Shown: one piece after another, positions 17,635 to 26,868 of the stretch | How positions within the stretch are numbered: the stretch's first letter is position 1 | How the letters are laid out: the number at the start of each line of letters is the position of its first letter | Source: Patescibacteria group bacterium | GTDB lineage: Bacteria; Patescibacteriota; Patescibacteriia; Buchananbacterales; GWA2-38-13 | NCBI GenBank assembly: GCA_028712155.1 | Contig: JAQTQO010000011.1 | Coordinates: 1-39,393 of the forward strand | DNA: 39,393 nt | Direction: 5' to 3' | Notes under the pieces: model-generated | What the model was told of the DNA's origin: nothing | The model's input: the letters and a program-made list of their open reading frames with translations, nothing else | Databases searched by the model: none | Position numbers and translations under genes: made by a program

Positions 17635-18688
17635 GGCTCTGGAGTTCGGCCTCGGCGTTCTGCAGCGCGGCAACGATGGCGCCGATGTCGCCGTCCATAA
17701 TCGTTTTAAGATTGTGCCAGCTTTGCTTGATGCGGTGATCGGTGATGCGGTCCTGGGGGAAGTTGTAGGTGCGGATCTTTTCCGCGCGGTCGCCGTTGCC
17801 GATCTGCGCCCGGCGTTGATCGCCGCGCACCCGCTGCTGTTCATCCTGCATGTGCTGGAAGAGCCGCGCGCGCAGCACCCCCATGGCTTTGATCTTATTC
17901 TGGCGCTGAGAGCGTTCGTCCTGGCATTGCACGACCAGGCCGGTCGGCAGGTGCGTGATGCGGACGGCCGAGTCGGTCGTGTTGACGGATTGGCCGCCGT
18001 GACCGCCGGCGCGGTAGACGTCGATTTTGATCTCCTCCGGTTTAATGTCAACTTCCACTTCCTCGGCTTCCGGCAGGACGGCGACGGTGATGGTGCTCGT
18101 GTGCACGCGGCCGGATTTTTCCGTCTCGGGAATGCGCTGGACGCGGTGGGTGCCGCTCTCGTATTTGAGATCGCCGTACGCGCCGCGCCCCGAGATCTTG
18201 AACACCACTTCTTTGTAGCCGCCGAGTTCGGTGCGGTTCGTATCGATCAGGCTGACGTCAAACCCGCGCCGCTCGGCATAGCGGCTGTAGAGGCGGAAGA
18301 GTTCGGCCGCAAACAGTGCCGACTCATCGCCGCCGGTACCGGCGCGGATTTCCATGATCAAGTTGCGGTTAGCCAGCGAGTCGGACTCGCGGCGCAACTG
18401 CGCGAGGTCGTTTTCGAGCGCCGTCTGGCGCTGCAAAAGATCCGCCAGTTCCGCCTGGGCCACCGCCAAAAGATCGGCGTCGGTTTCCTGCGCCAGCGCG
18501 GTGTTGGACTCTTCGACGGCGCGTTCCACGCGCTCGAGCTCGGCGATCTTTTCTGCCATCGGCCGGAGTTTCCCGAGTTCCTGGCCGAGCGTTTTCAACC
18601 GGTCCGGATTTTGGGCAACGGAAAACCCCTGCAGCTCGCGCTCAAGCTCTTGAAACCGCTGAAGGATATTTTTATTCTGCGCCTGCAT
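17624..18688 (-). CDS. prfA: Peptide chain release factor 1
   Basis: '[24 protein letters not shown]', '[26 protein letters not shown]' (PxT class). Confidence 0.96.
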   Translation of the reverse strand: MQAQNKNILQRFQELERELQGFSVAQNPDRLKTLGQELGKLRPMAEKIAELERVERAVEESNTALAQETDADLLAVAQAELADLLQRQTALENDLAQLRRESDSLANRNLIMEIRAGTGGDESALFAAELFRLYSRYAERRGFDVSLIDTNRTELGGYKEVVFKISGRGAYGDLKYESGTHRVQRIPETEKSGRVHTSTITVAVLPEAEEVEVDIKPEEIKIDVYRAGGHGGQSVNTTDSAVRITHLPTGLVVQCQDERSQRQNKIKAMGVLRARLFQHMQDEQQRVRGDQRRAQIGNGDRAEKIRTYNFPQDRITDHRIKQSWHNLKTIMDGDIGAIVAALQNAEAELQSHAH

Positions 18689-18734
18689 AGTTCATCGGGT
18701 GAGAAACTCGCCGTTTTGATGTCTTAAGGATACC

Positions 18735-18766
18735 AAAAACCTCTGTTCTTGACGACCAGAGGTTTT
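18735..18766 (-). terminator. Terminator of rpmE
   Basis: AAAACCTCTG (18736-18745)/CAGAGGTTTT (18757-18766); minus-strand T tract from 18739-18735. Confidence 0.85.
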
Positions 18767-18818
18767 CCGAGATCATGATGGCATTGCGATGCCGGCGTTG
18801 CCTCAGTATGTTAGCCGT

Positions 18819-19151
18819 CTATTTGGCTGAGGCCGGCGGCGCCTTGGACAGCCCTTCCTCGCGTTCGAGCTTGGGTTTTTTTGATGCCTTCCGCAGTTCG
18901 GCTTTGACCCGCTTGGCTTTTTTGCCCTTGCGGATCCCTGCCGCGGCGGCCTGCTTGCTCACGCGCGCTTCGAACTGTTCGACGCGTCGGGCGGTATCCA
19001 TCAGTTTCTGCTTACCGGTGTAGAACGGGTGGCAGTGCGAGCAGATTTCCACGTGAATTTCCGGTTTGGTCGCGCCAACCGTAAACGCATGCCCGCAGGC
19101 ACAGGTAAACTTGGCGTCCGGATACCATTTCGGATGAATAGTGGGTTTCAT
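18819..19151 (-). CDS. rpmE: 50S ribosomal protein L31 with long basic C-terminal extension
   Basis: 'MKPTIHPKWYPDAKFTCACGHAFTVGATKPEIHVEICSHCHPFYTGKQKLMDTARRVEQF'. Confidence 0.95.
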   Translation of the reverse strand: MKPTIHPKWYPDAKFTCACGHAFTVGATKPEIHVEICSHCHPFYTGKQKLMDTARRVEQFEARVSKQAAAAGIRKGKKAKRVKAELRKASKKPKLEREEGLSKAPPASAK

Positions 19152-19255
19152 AAGATGATGTTATTTGCGTATGCATCAGCCTACCATAAATGGAAAACCT
19201 TTTCAAGGCCGATCGGCAGGCAAGGTTTTCACCTCAAAGAAGCGCGGTCCTTGCC

Positions 19256-19284
19256 TTGACATTCCCGGAAATGTTGGGTAGTAT
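19256..19284 (+). promoter_or_regulatory. Strong putative promoter of rpsB-tsf
   Basis: TTGACA (19256-19261), 17-nt spacer, TAGTAT (19279-19284). Confidence 0.75.
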
Positions 19285-19397
19285 AGCCGTAAAGGCTTAG
19301 ATTACCGCCTTTTTTCGTTTACACTAATTCATACGATCAACGTGCCGTCGGTGAGATTCCGGTCGGGCGTTGGTACATCACATACTGCTAGACGACC

Positions 19398-19465
19398 GGC
19401 GGAGCCTGTCCGCCCCAGGCGGATTCCACCGGTACGCAGTAGAGGGGTCCGGGTTATCCCGGGCC
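19398..19465 (+). promoter_or_regulatory. Structured rpsB 5' leader (candidate autoregulatory RNA)
   Basis: Hairpins GGCGGA-gcctg-TCCGCC (19398-19414) and GGTCCGGG-TTAT-CCCGGGCC (19446-19465) just upstream of AAAGGAA and ATG 19481. Confidence 0.45.
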
Positions 19466-19480
19466 AGAAAGGAACACCGT

Positions 19481-20251
19481 ATGCCGCAACTGCCGTCGCT
19501 TTTGGATTTGTTTAAGTCCGGGGTACACTTCGGCCATCAGCTGTCGAAGCGCTATCCGAAGATGCAGCCCTACATTTTCGGGGTCAAGAATGGCATCCAC
19601 ATCATTAACCTCGAGCTGACGCTGCAAAAGTTGTCGGAAGCGCTCGGGTATATCGAACAGACCGTTGCCGATGGCGGAACGGTTCTTTTTGTGGGTACGA
19701 AGGAGCAGGCCAAGCCGATCGTATCCAAGTATGCGGCTGCCGTCGGCATGCCGTACGTGACGGAACGGTGGCTCGGCGGAACCTTTACGAATTTCGGCGA
19801 AGTTTCCCGCGTGGTTCACCGTTTCCAGGATCTCAAGCGCAAGCGCGAGACCGGCGAACTGGAAAAGTACACCAAGAAAGAGCGGCTGGATTTTGACCGC
19901 GAGATCGAACGGCTTGAGCGGTTCGTCGGCGGCATCGAGCACATGAAAAAAATCCCGGAGGCACTCTTTGTGGTGGATGTGAAGTACGAAGAGATCGCGA
20001 TCGCGGAAGCCGACCGCAAGGGCGTCAACGTCGTCGCGATTTGCGATACCAATGTGAACCCCACCAAGGTGAAGTACATCATTCCGGGAAATGACGACGC
20101 GATCAAATCCATCGATCTGATTACCCGGCTGGCGTCCGAAGCGGTCAGTAGCGGGCTCAAGCGCCGCGAGGCAACCGGGGTGTCGGCGGTCGGTGCGAAG
20201 GTGAAAGCCGCCGCGCCGGCGAATGATGCGGCAAAAGTTTCAGCGGTGTAA
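19481..20251 (+). CDS. rpsB: 30S ribosomal protein S2
   Basis: 'LFKSGVHFGHQLSKRYPKMQPYIFGVKNGIHIINLELT', 'RWLGGTFTNF'. Confidence 0.97.
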   Translation: MPQLPSLLDLFKSGVHFGHQLSKRYPKMQPYIFGVKNGIHIINLELTLQKLSEALGYIEQTVADGGTVLFVGTKEQAKPIVSKYAAAVGMPYVTERWLGGTFTNFGEVSRVVHRFQDLKRKRETGELEKYTKKERLDFDREIERLERFVGGIEHMKKIPEALFVVDVKYEEIAIAEADRKGVNVVAICDTNVNPTKVKYIIPGNDDAIKSIDLITRLASEAVSSGLKRREATGVSAVGAKVKAAAPANDAAKVSAV

Positions 20252-20291
20252 CGTCGTGTCTCCGGCAAAAAAATCGTAATTCCTAAAAACT

Positions 20292-20879
20292 ATGGGCATT
20301 GACACCAAACAAATCGTAGCATTGCGGCAGCGCACCGGCGTTGGCTTGAGCGATTGTCAGAAAGCGCTTGAGCAGAGCAACGGCGATATGGAAAAGGCGA
20401 TCGAGATCCTTCGGAAGATGGGGGCGTTAAAAGCGGCCAAGAAAGACGCCGAGCGCACCGCCTCGCAGGGCGTGGTGGAGGCGTACCTGCATGCCGGCAG
20501 TAAAGTCGGCGCGTTGGTGGTGGTGAATTGCGAGACTGATTTCGTCGAACGCACGGAGGGTTTCCGGCAGTTTGCCCATGATTTGGCGATGCATGTGGCC
20601 GCGGCGAATCCGCAGTACCTCAAGCCCGAGGATATTCCGGCGGAAATCCTTGACAAGGAGAAGCAAATTTACCGGGCACAAGTGCCCGCCGGCAAGCCGG
20701 CCCAGGTGGTCGAGAAAATCCTTGAGGGCAAATTGCAGCAATTCTACCGGGAAAACTGTTTGCTCCAGCAGATGTTCATTAAGGATGACCACCGGACGGT
20801 CCAGCAGATGGTTGAGGAGCAGGTGCAAAAGACCGGAGAAAAGATCGTGATCCAGCGGTTTGTCCGGTTTCAGGTTTAA
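20292..20879 (+). CDS. tsf: Elongation factor Ts
   Basis: 'VALRQRTGVGLSDCQKALEQSNGDMEKAIEILRKMGALKAAKK', 'VVVNCETDFVERTEGF'. Confidence 0.97.
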   Translation: MGIDTKQIVALRQRTGVGLSDCQKALEQSNGDMEKAIEILRKMGALKAAKKDAERTASQGVVEAYLHAGSKVGALVVVNCETDFVERTEGFRQFAHDLAMHVAAANPQYLKPEDIPAEILDKEKQIYRAQVPAGKPAQVVEKILEGKLQQFYRENCLLQQMFIKDDHRTVQQMVEEQVQKTGEKIVIQRFVRFQV

Positions 20880-20900
20880 TGGAGGCGAATTATTCTGCGT

Positions 20901-22043
20901 ATGCGTCAGCTCTCAAAACTTTGGTGGCTGGTCGTCGCGTTGCTGATCGGCGTGAGCATGGCCGCGTGCAGCAGCCAGCGCGTCCCGCCGGCCGCCCAAC
21001 CGCGGGTCACCGCCAGTCCGGTGGTGGCCGAAACCGGTACGGTCATCGATCTGGCGGATCGCAGCGGCGATCTGGTCGTGGCCAAACCCGGCGATGTGCT
21101 GTCCGTACCGCTGATCGGAACCCCCGGCTATCAGTGGTCATTCCGTTCGCCGATCAACGGCGGAATTTTAACCATGAAACGTCACGTGGTGACGGAGAAT
21201 GATGCGCGGCTAAAAAAGGGAGAGGTGCTTTCGGAATGGGTATTCAAAATTGAAAAGGCAACGACGTTCACCCTCCAGCTTGACTACGAAGGATCAAATA
21301 CCCGGCGGCAGCCGGCCAAAACCTTCCGCGTCGAAGTGGTCGCCGACCGGACGCTCGAACAACTTCCCGCGGTTATCCTTGACGAGCCGGAACCGAATGC
21401 GGTCGCGCAAGGCAAGGTATCGATCTATGGGTACGCCCGCGCCACAGTGCCGTCGCTGACCTATCGGGTTTTGGACGGAGAGGGAAAGAGCGTGGCGCAA
21501 GGTAAGCTGGCAATCAGCGAACCGCGGAAAGATTTTTCCGTGTTCGAGTCGCAGGTAACGTTTGTAAAGCCGAATACGCCGGCGGGCAAGTTGGCGGTGT
21601 ACTCGGGTGCAGAAACGACCTCCGCTCAGGAAGTGCCACTCGTGTTCAATCCGCAGCTGACTACGGTGGAAGTCTATTTCATGAACAGCAAGCTCGCCGC
21701 ACCGGAGACCTGTAAGGAAGTTTTCCCGGTCAAGCGCTATATCCCGAAAACCGAAGCGATCGGAACGGCGGCGCTCAATCAGCTGATTGCCGGGCCGACG
21801 GCAGCGGAGCGAAGCGCCGGTTATACTTCGAGCATTCCTACCGGCGTGAAGCTCAACTCGCTGATCATCCGTGACGGCGTTGCCACGGCGGATTTTTCAC
21901 CCGCGCTGGACCGCAACGTCGGCGGCAGCTGCCGGGTCGCGGCGATCGCAGCGGAAATTATGCAGACGCTCAAGCAATTTCCGACCGTGAAAGAGGTCAT
22001 CATCGCAATCAACGGCAGAACGGAAGATATTCTGCAACCGTAG
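20901..22043 (+). CDS. Lipoprotein with chagasin-like, Gmad2-like and GerMN-like domains
   Basis: Lipobox 'LLIGVSMAACSS'; 'GDVLSVPLIGTPGYQWSF' (chagasin-like), 'EPNAVAQGKVSIYGYARA...' (Gmad2-like), 'GTAALNQLIAGPTAAERSAGYTSSIPTGVKLNSLIIRDGVATADFS' (GerMN). Confidence 0.75.
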   Translation: MRQLSKLWWLVVALLIGVSMAACSSQRVPPAAQPRVTASPVVAETGTVIDLADRSGDLVVAKPGDVLSVPLIGTPGYQWSFRSPINGGILTMKRHVVTENDARLKKGEVLSEWVFKIEKATTFTLQLDYEGSNTRRQPAKTFRVEVVADRTLEQLPAVILDEPEPNAVAQGKVSIYGYARATVPSLTYRVLDGEGKSVAQGKLAISEPRKDFSVFESQVTFVKPNTPAGKLAVYSGAETTSAQEVPLVFNPQLTTVEVYFMNSKLAAPETCKEVFPVKRYIPKTEAIGTAALNQLIAGPTAAERSAGYTSSIPTGVKLNSLIIRDGVATADFSPALDRNVGGSCRVAAIAAEIMQTLKQFPTVKEVIIAINGRTEDILQP

Positions 22044-22066
22044 AACCTTTGGTGGAGGAGGGAAGC

Positions 22067-22438
22067 ATGCTCTTTCTGCACACGACCTGGGGGTGGTGGA
22101 TTTCGGGCTATGCGGTGATCGGCCTGGTCGTCGCGAACACGCTGCGTCTGGGCAGCCGTCACCTCGACGCACGCACGCCGTTAGACATCCCTGCGTGGGT
22201 GAAAACGTTCTTCCCGCTGCATGTCAACTTCCGCTACTCCGGCGACCCGGACACCTATGGGACGGTGTTCTGGAACCGCAGCGCGCTGCGAACACTGCTC
22301 GGGATCGCCGTCGTGACGGCGGTATGGCCGCTGCGGATGTCAGGCTCGCTGTTCGGGTGGCTGATCATCTGCTTGTCGGATGGATGCGCCGCCGCGTGCG
22401 GTTGCGGAGACCGGACGGTCCAGTCGCGGTTTCCGTAG
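22067..22438 (+). CDS. Small membrane protein of unknown function
   Basis: 'GGAGGAGGGAAGC' RBS before ATG 22067; hydrophobic segments. Confidence 0.55.
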   Translation: MLFLHTTWGWWISGYAVIGLVVANTLRLGSRHLDARTPLDIPAWVKTFFPLHVNFRYSGDPDTYGTVFWNRSALRTLLGIAVVTAVWPLRMSGSLFGWLIICLSDGCAAACGCGDRTVQSRFP

Positions 22439-22454
22439 ACATTTTTCGTTCCGT

Positions 22455-22477
22455 AAGGGGTGGTCCACCCCTTTTTT
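22455..22477 (+). terminator. Rho-independent terminator upstream of gap
   Basis: AAGGGGTGG-T-CCACCCCTT plus TTTTTT. Confidence 0.8.
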
Positions 22478-22504
22478 GTTATGGGCGAACATTTTTGGTA
22501 TACT
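22476..22504 (+). promoter_or_regulatory. Putative gap promoter (extended -10)
   Basis: TTGTTA (22476-22481), 17-nt spacer, TGG-TATACT (-10 at 22499-22504). Confidence 0.65.
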
Positions 22505-22551
22505 GTGACTAACCCTTTTGGGTTAACCATAAGGAAATTTTTTAGCTACGT

Positions 22552-23568
22552 ATGCCCGTACGCCTTGGCATTAATGGGTTCGGAAGGATCGGCCGTGCCG
22601 CTTTCCGGATCGCCCGCAGCCGGAAAAATATTGAGGTCGTTGCGATCAACGATATCACGGAGCCCTCCATACTCGCGCATCTACTGCAGTACGACACGGT
22701 GTATCGGACCTTCGATGCGACGGTGAAAGCGAGCCGCGATGCGATTACCGTTGACGGCGAAAAATACCCGGTGAGCGCCATCAAAGAACCCGAGCAGCTG
22801 CCGTGGGGTGCGCTGAAAGTCGATGTGGTGCTGGAGTGCACCGGACGTTTTACGAAGTCCACGGAAGCCGCGCGCCATCTGAAAGCCGGCGCCAAACGCG
22901 TCATCATTTCAGCGCCGGCCAAAGACGAGGAGACGCAGACGCTGGTGCTCGGTACGAACGTGACGGTGAAAGCCGTGCGCGACAGGAAAGTCGCTGACGT
23001 AATTTCCAATGCCTCCTGCACGACCAATTGCATTGCGCCGGTGATCGAAGTGCTGCAGGACGCATTCGGCATTTCCAAAGCAATGATGACCACGGTGCAT
23101 TCGTATACGGCCGATCAGGTATTGGTTGACGGACCGCACCGCGATCTGCGGCGGGCGCGCGCGGCGGCAGCAAATATCGTGCCGACTTCGACCGGGGCGG
23201 CCCAGGCCACGGCTAAAGTGGTCCCGCCCCTCAAAGGTTTGTTTGACGGCATTTCCATTCGCGTGCCCACCCTGTGCGTTTCGCTCTCCGATATTACCGC
23301 CGTTTTGAAAAAGAAAGTGACGGTGGAGGTTGTGAACGACGCGCTGCGCAAAGCCAGCCGCGAACCGCGGTTTAAGGGGATTTTGCAGGTATGCGAGGAT
23401 CCGTTGGTTTCTTCGGATTTCATCGGTAATCCGTACTCGGCGATCGTGGATCCTGAATACACCCGGGTAGTGGGCGGCGATCTGGTAAAAGTTTTGGCCT
23501 GGTACGACAACGAGTGGGGATATGCGCATCGTTTAGTCGAACTGGCAGAAGCAGTGGGCGCTGCGTAG
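22552..23568 (+). CDS. gap: Glyceraldehyde-3-phosphate dehydrogenase
   Basis: 'VRLGINGFGRIGRAAFR', 'SNASCTTNCIAPV', 'WYDNEWGYAHRLVEL'. Confidence 0.97.
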   Translation: MPVRLGINGFGRIGRAAFRIARSRKNIEVVAINDITEPSILAHLLQYDTVYRTFDATVKASRDAITVDGEKYPVSAIKEPEQLPWGALKVDVVLECTGRFTKSTEAARHLKAGAKRVIISAPAKDEETQTLVLGTNVTVKAVRDRKVADVISNASCTTNCIAPVIEVLQDAFGISKAMMTTVHSYTADQVLVDGPHRDLRRARAAAANIVPTSTGAAQATAKVVPPLKGLFDGISIRVPTLCVSLSDITAVLKKKVTVEVVNDALRKASREPRFKGILQVCEDPLVSSDFIGNPYSAIVDPEYTRVVGGDLVKVLAWYDNEWGYAHRLVELAEAVGAA

Positions 23569-23583
23569 GCCAAGGGTGAAGAT

Positions 23584-24777
23584 ATGCGGCTGAAAAGTGT
23601 TCGCCAAATTCGCGGACTGCGCGGAAAACGGGTGTTGCTGCGGGTCGATTTCAACGTTCCGATCGGCAGCGGCGGGACCATTGACGCCGAAGGCGACGAA
23701 CGGATCTCCCGGGCGCTGCCGACCATTCAATACCTGCAAAAAAATCGGGCGGTTGTGGTATTAGCCACCCATTTGGGGCGGCCGGACGGTAAGGCGGTTG
23801 CGGCGTACCGCCTGCAGCCCGTGGCAAATTATTTGGCAAAACTCCTCGGCGGTCCGGTTACGCAGCTTGGTACGGTGCGGGAGAAGAAAACGGCGGCAGC
23901 TATCGGATGCGCCAAGCCCGGTGCCGTGCTGATGCTGGAAAACTTACGTTTCGACCCCGGCGAAGAAGAGAACGATCTGACTTTGGCGAAGGCGCTTGCC
24001 GGGACGGCTGATTATTATGTTGATGATGCGTTCGGCAATGCCCATCGCGTGCACGCGTCAATGGTGGGGGTGACGAAGTACTGCAAGAGCTATGCGGGGT
24101 TGCTGATGTCCGAAGAGGTGCGCGTGCTGTCCGAGCTTCTGCAGCGTCCGCGCCGCCCGTACTCTGCCATCATCGGCGGCGTCAAGCTTTCGACCAAATT
24201 GGCGGTCATTGAAACTTTCTTGCATCGTGCGGATCACTTGCTGCTGGGCGGTAATCTCGCCAACACCGTACTCAAAGCGCAAGGGGTTGCCGTCGGACGT
24301 TCTCCGGTCGAGAAAACAATTTTACCGAAACTGCGCAAGCTCAAGTCAACGAGCGTCAAACTCCATCTGCCGGTGGACGTGGTCACGGCCATTTCAAAAA
24401 ATCCGGGTGCAGCAGCGACCACCAAGGCGGTGGCCGGCGTGACGTCCAATGAGTTTATTCTTGATATCGGGCCGGATACGCTCCGGCTGTTTGACAGCAT
24501 CATGCGCGAGGCGAAAACGATCGTGTGGAACGGGCCAATGGGGATGTTCGAGCAGCCGGCGTATGCGGCCGGTACGGTCGGCATTATCCATGCGCTCGCG
24601 CACACCAGCGCACGCGTTATCGTCGGCGGCGGGGAAACCGTCACTGCCCTGCGCCAGTACCTGCCAAAACCGGTTAGCGAATACCCGCACCTGTACCTTT
24701 CCACCGGCGGCGGCGCGATGCTGCAGTTTTTGGAGAAAGGAACGCTGCCGGCGCTCGAACCGTTACGGGTGCGATAA
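23584..24777 (+). CDS. pgk: Phosphoglycerate kinase
   Basis: 'GKRVLLRVDFNVPI', 'LGRPDGK', 'VWNGPMGMFE', 'VGGGETVTAL'. Confidence 0.97.
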   Translation: MRLKSVRQIRGLRGKRVLLRVDFNVPIGSGGTIDAEGDERISRALPTIQYLQKNRAVVVLATHLGRPDGKAVAAYRLQPVANYLAKLLGGPVTQLGTVREKKTAAAIGCAKPGAVLMLENLRFDPGEEENDLTLAKALAGTADYYVDDAFGNAHRVHASMVGVTKYCKSYAGLLMSEEVRVLSELLQRPRRPYSAIIGGVKLSTKLAVIETFLHRADHLLLGGNLANTVLKAQGVAVGRSPVEKTILPKLRKLKSTSVKLHLPVDVVTAISKNPGAAATTKAVAGVTSNEFILDIGPDTLRLFDSIMREAKTIVWNGPMGMFEQPAYAAGTVGIIHALAHTSARVIVGGGETVTALRQYLPKPVSEYPHLYLSTGGGAMLQFLEKGTLPALEPLRVR

Positions 24778-24803
24778 GCGAAAAGTTTTAATTCATAATT
24801 TTA

Positions 24804-25595
24804 ATGTTTATGGGACAAGATTCCCAAATCGTCAAAATCGAACCGCCGCAGTGGATGATGGGGGTCGCGACCGTCGTCGCGCTATTTTTGCTGGCATTTC
24901 TCGTCGCGCTGACCCGCAATGCGTGGAAAGCGAATACCTATATCGGGCGGACGAACGAGGCGCCGCATGTGATCACCATTTCCGGCGACGGAAAAGTGAC
25001 GGCGATCCCGGATATCGCGGTCGTGTCGCTGGGCACGCAGACCGAGAAAAAAAACGTGGCCGACGCCCAGGCAGAGAATACGCGCAGCATGAACGCGCTG
25101 CGCGATCGCATCAAGTCGCTGCAGATCGCCGCGGAAGATATCACGACGTCGCAGTACAGTGTTTACCCGCAGTACGATTGGAATACCGGTAAGCAGACGC
25201 TGCGCGGCTATCAGGTGGTCAGCCAAGTGACGGTAAAAATCCGCGATTTCGACAAGATCTCGCCCGTGCTGGCTTTGGTGGGCGAGTTGAACCTTAACCA
25301 GGTCGGCGGGCTGAGCTTCACCATCGATGATCCGGAGACGTATCGTCAGCAGGCGCGGCTCAAAGCGCTCGCCCAGGCGAAAGCGAAGGCTGAGGCACTG
25401 GCACAAGCGGCCGGCGTGGCATTGGGGAGGATCGTATCGTTTGCCGAGAGCGGCAGCGGAAACGTTCCCCAACCATACTACGCCCGCGATGCTTACGGCA
25501 TGGGTGGCGGTGCGACCGCCGTACCCGCACCGGTAGTCGAACCGGGAAGTCAGGATATCACCGTTTCCGTGACCGTTGGCTACGAATTGCAGTAA
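24804..25595 (+). CDS. SIMPL domain (DUF541) protein with N-terminal TM
   Basis: 'ITISGDGKVTAIPDIAVVSLGTQTE...DITTSQYSVYPQYDW...LRGYQVVSQVTVKIRD'. Confidence 0.9.
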   Translation: MFMGQDSQIVKIEPPQWMMGVATVVALFLLAFLVALTRNAWKANTYIGRTNEAPHVITISGDGKVTAIPDIAVVSLGTQTEKKNVADAQAENTRSMNALRDRIKSLQIAAEDITTSQYSVYPQYDWNTGKQTLRGYQVVSQVTVKIRDFDKISPVLALVGELNLNQVGGLSFTIDDPETYRQQARLKALAQAKAKAEALAQAAGVALGRIVSFAESGSGNVPQPYYARDAYGMGGGATAVPAPVVEPGSQDITVSVTVGYELQ

Positions 25596-25602
25596 TTCCG
25601 CT

Positions 25603-26868
25603 ATGGCAGACGCAACCATTCAAAAGATCGTCGGCCGTGAAATTTTGGATTCCCGCGGCAATCCGACGGTTTCTGTAACCGTCGTGCTCAGCGACGGGAC
25701 GGCGGCGACCGCGGCGGTGCCTTCCGGCGCCTCAACCGGCGTGCACGAAGCGCATGAGTTGCGCGACGGAGATGCCAAGCGCTACGGCGGCAGCGGCGTG
25801 CTGCGTGCGGTCGCTAACGTCAACGGTCCGATCGCGACCGCGCTGCGGGGTACTGCGGTTCGTGATGTTAAGGTCATTGACCAGCGGTTGGTTACATTGG
25901 ATGGAACCCCGAATAAATCGAAACTCGGCGCGAACGCGATTCTGGGCGTATCGATGGCCGTGGTGCGGGCCGCCGCCGCCAGTGCCCGCCAACCGCTCTA
26001 CCGATTTTTGCGGTCGGTCTATTTTCCCGGTGTGTCGGGCTGGCGGTTGCCTACCCCGATGTGCAATATCATGAACGGTGGGGCGCACGCGAATTGGAGC
26101 ATCGACGTGCAGGAGTTCATGGTTTTACCGCAGCAGCAAAAAGTCAATGAACGCATCCGGTGCGGAGCCGAAATTTTCCACGTGTTGGGGAAATTGCTCA
26201 AGAAAAAACGCCTGCCGACCACCGTGGGTGACGAGGGCGGTTTTGCGCCGCGGCTGTCGGGCAACGAAGCGGCATTGAAACTGGTTTGCGCCGCAGTCGG
26301 ACAAGCCGGGTACCGGCTGGGGACCGACGTGCGCCTGGGGCTGGATGTCGCGGCGTCGGGTCTCTACCAGAAAGGAAAGTACCGGTTTAAAACGGACGGC
26401 AAAACGTACCGGGCGGAGCAGCTGGTCGAGCTTTACCGGCGCTGGACGCAGCGCTACCCGCTGGCGACCATTGAGGACGGTATGGCGGAAGATGATTGGG
26501 AGGGGTGGAAGGTGCTGACGACCGAGCTCAAGAAGTCGACGACCTTGATCGGTGACGATTTGTTCGTCACCAACACCGAGCGTTTGCAGCAGGGGATCCA
26601 ACGCGAGGTTGCCAACGCCATCCTGATCAAGCCCAATCAGGTCGGGACCGTGTCGGAGACGGCGGCGGCGATAAATTTGGCGCGCCAGCACCGTTACCAG
26701 ATCGCCGTGTCGCACCGTTCCGGTGAAACCTGCGATGATTTCATCACTGATCTGGCCGTCGCGGCCAACGCCGAGTATCTCAAGGCGGGGTCGTTTTCTC
26801 GCGGTGAACGTATGGCGAAGTGGAACCGGCTGATGGAAATTGCCGCGGAAGTCGAGGGAACATCATGA
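25603..26868 (+). CDS. eno: Enolase
   Basis: 'IQKIVGREILDSRGNPTVSV', 'VPSGASTGVHEAHELRDGD', 'IKPNQVGTVSETAAAI', 'SHRSGET'. Confidence 0.97.
   Translation: MADATIQKIVGREILDSRGNPTVSVTVVLSDGTAATAAVPSGASTGVHEAHELRDGDAKRYGGSGVLRAVANVNGPIATALRGTAVRDVKVIDQRLVTLDGTPNKSKLGANAILGVSMAVVRAAAASARQPLYRFLRSVYFPGVSGWRLPTPMCNIMNGGAHANWSIDVQEFMVLPQQQKVNERIRCGAEIFHVLGKLLKKKRLPTTVGDEGGFAPRLSGNEAALKLVCAAVGQAGYRLGTDVRLGLDVAASGLYQKGKYRFKTDGKTYRAEQLVELYRRWTQRYPLATIEDGMAEDDWEGWKVLTTELKKSTTLIGDDLFVTNTERLQQGIQREVANAILIKPNQVGTVSETAAAINLARQHRYQIAVSHRSGETCDDFITDLAVAANAEYLKAGSFSRGERMAKWNRLMEIAAEVEGTS

Noticed and set aside
17627-18727. 366-aa plus-strand ORF antisense to prfA
   Set aside because: Shadow ORF; prfA has clear GGQ and PxT motifs.
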